The notes under the pieces are model-generated. The model did no database searches, was not told where the DNA came from, and worked only from the letters and a program-made list of their open reading frames with translations. DNA of 64,000 bases from Eulemur rufifrons (Eukaryota > Chordata > Mammalia > Primates > Lemuridae): assembly GCF_041146395.1 (NCBI RefSeq), contig NC_090984.1:82843114-82907113 (forward strand), written 5' to 3'. Below are positions 63,997 to 64,000 of the stretch, one piece after another. Position numbers and translations under genes: made by a program. The stretch's first letter is position 1. Each line of letters begins with the position of its first letter.

Positions 63997-64000
63997 CAGC

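Overview
This 64 kb window is vertebrate nuclear DNA, almost certainly from a strepsirrhine primate and probably a lemur. The evidence is several dimeric Alu copies carrying the strepsirrhine linker (AAATAGAAAGAAATTA followed by ACAACTAAAAATATATAG) and a short L1 3' end of the strepsirrhine type (it ends TTTGTACCCCCATAATA..GCTGAAATAAAA). MIR, L2, MER5, Tigger and MaLR remnants are the usual eutherian background. The species itself is inferred, not proven.

Only one protein-coding exon can be supported. Positions 55225-55340 (+) hold the first coding exon of GNG2, the G-protein gamma-2 subunit: a good 3' splice site, 29 nt of 5' UTR, ATG at 55254, 29 codons matching the N-terminus of G gamma 2, and a consensus 5' splice site. 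The second coding exon (starting V-S-K and ending in the CAIL prenylation box) was not found in the remaining 8.66 kb, so the coding intron runs past the right edge. No CpG-island promoter is visible, so most or all of 1-55224 is probably intronic or 5' sequence of GNG2 on the + strand. The other translated frames look like chance frames or repeat translations.

Layout: 1-5.4 kb old antisense L1 and AT-rich DNA; 5.46-6.57 kb an LTR-like block with a strong TATA box; 7.8-8.9 kb antisense L1; 9-13.4 kb small L1/MIR/MER5 pieces, a young Alu, and a Tigger element split by an unclassified sequence that recurs 0.67 kb downstream; 13.4-16.7 kb mostly unassigned with one striking inverted repeat; 16.7-21.4 kb MaLR, L1+Alu, L2 and MIR; 21.4-27.2 kb repeat-poor, including an AT-rich homeobox/MEF2-like motif cluster; 27.2-33.1 kb L2, MER2, MIR, Alu and a MIR split by two later insertions; 33.1-37.3 kb repeat-poor with one exon-like block; 37.3-39.6 kb L2, L1 and a complete solo MaLR LTR; 39.6-50.5 kb mixed small repeats; 50.5-52.9 kb a nested L1/LTR/Alu stack; 52.9-56.7 kb repeat-poor and containing the GNG2 exon; 56.7-64 kb L2, a 17-18 bp minisatellite, an LTR-like block and antisense L1.

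No novel multi-gene system is present. The items most worth a second look are the minisatellite in the GNG2 coding intron, the unclassified duplicated sequence at 12.5/13.2 kb, an inverted 'filler' copy of a MaLR LTR inside the L1 stack, a TATA/CACCC promoter-like site 0.5 kb upstream of the GNG2 coding exon, and the repeat-poor candidate regulatory blocks. Repeat family names were assigned by eye from remembered consensus sequences. Boundaries without a target-site duplication are approximate to tens of bases.
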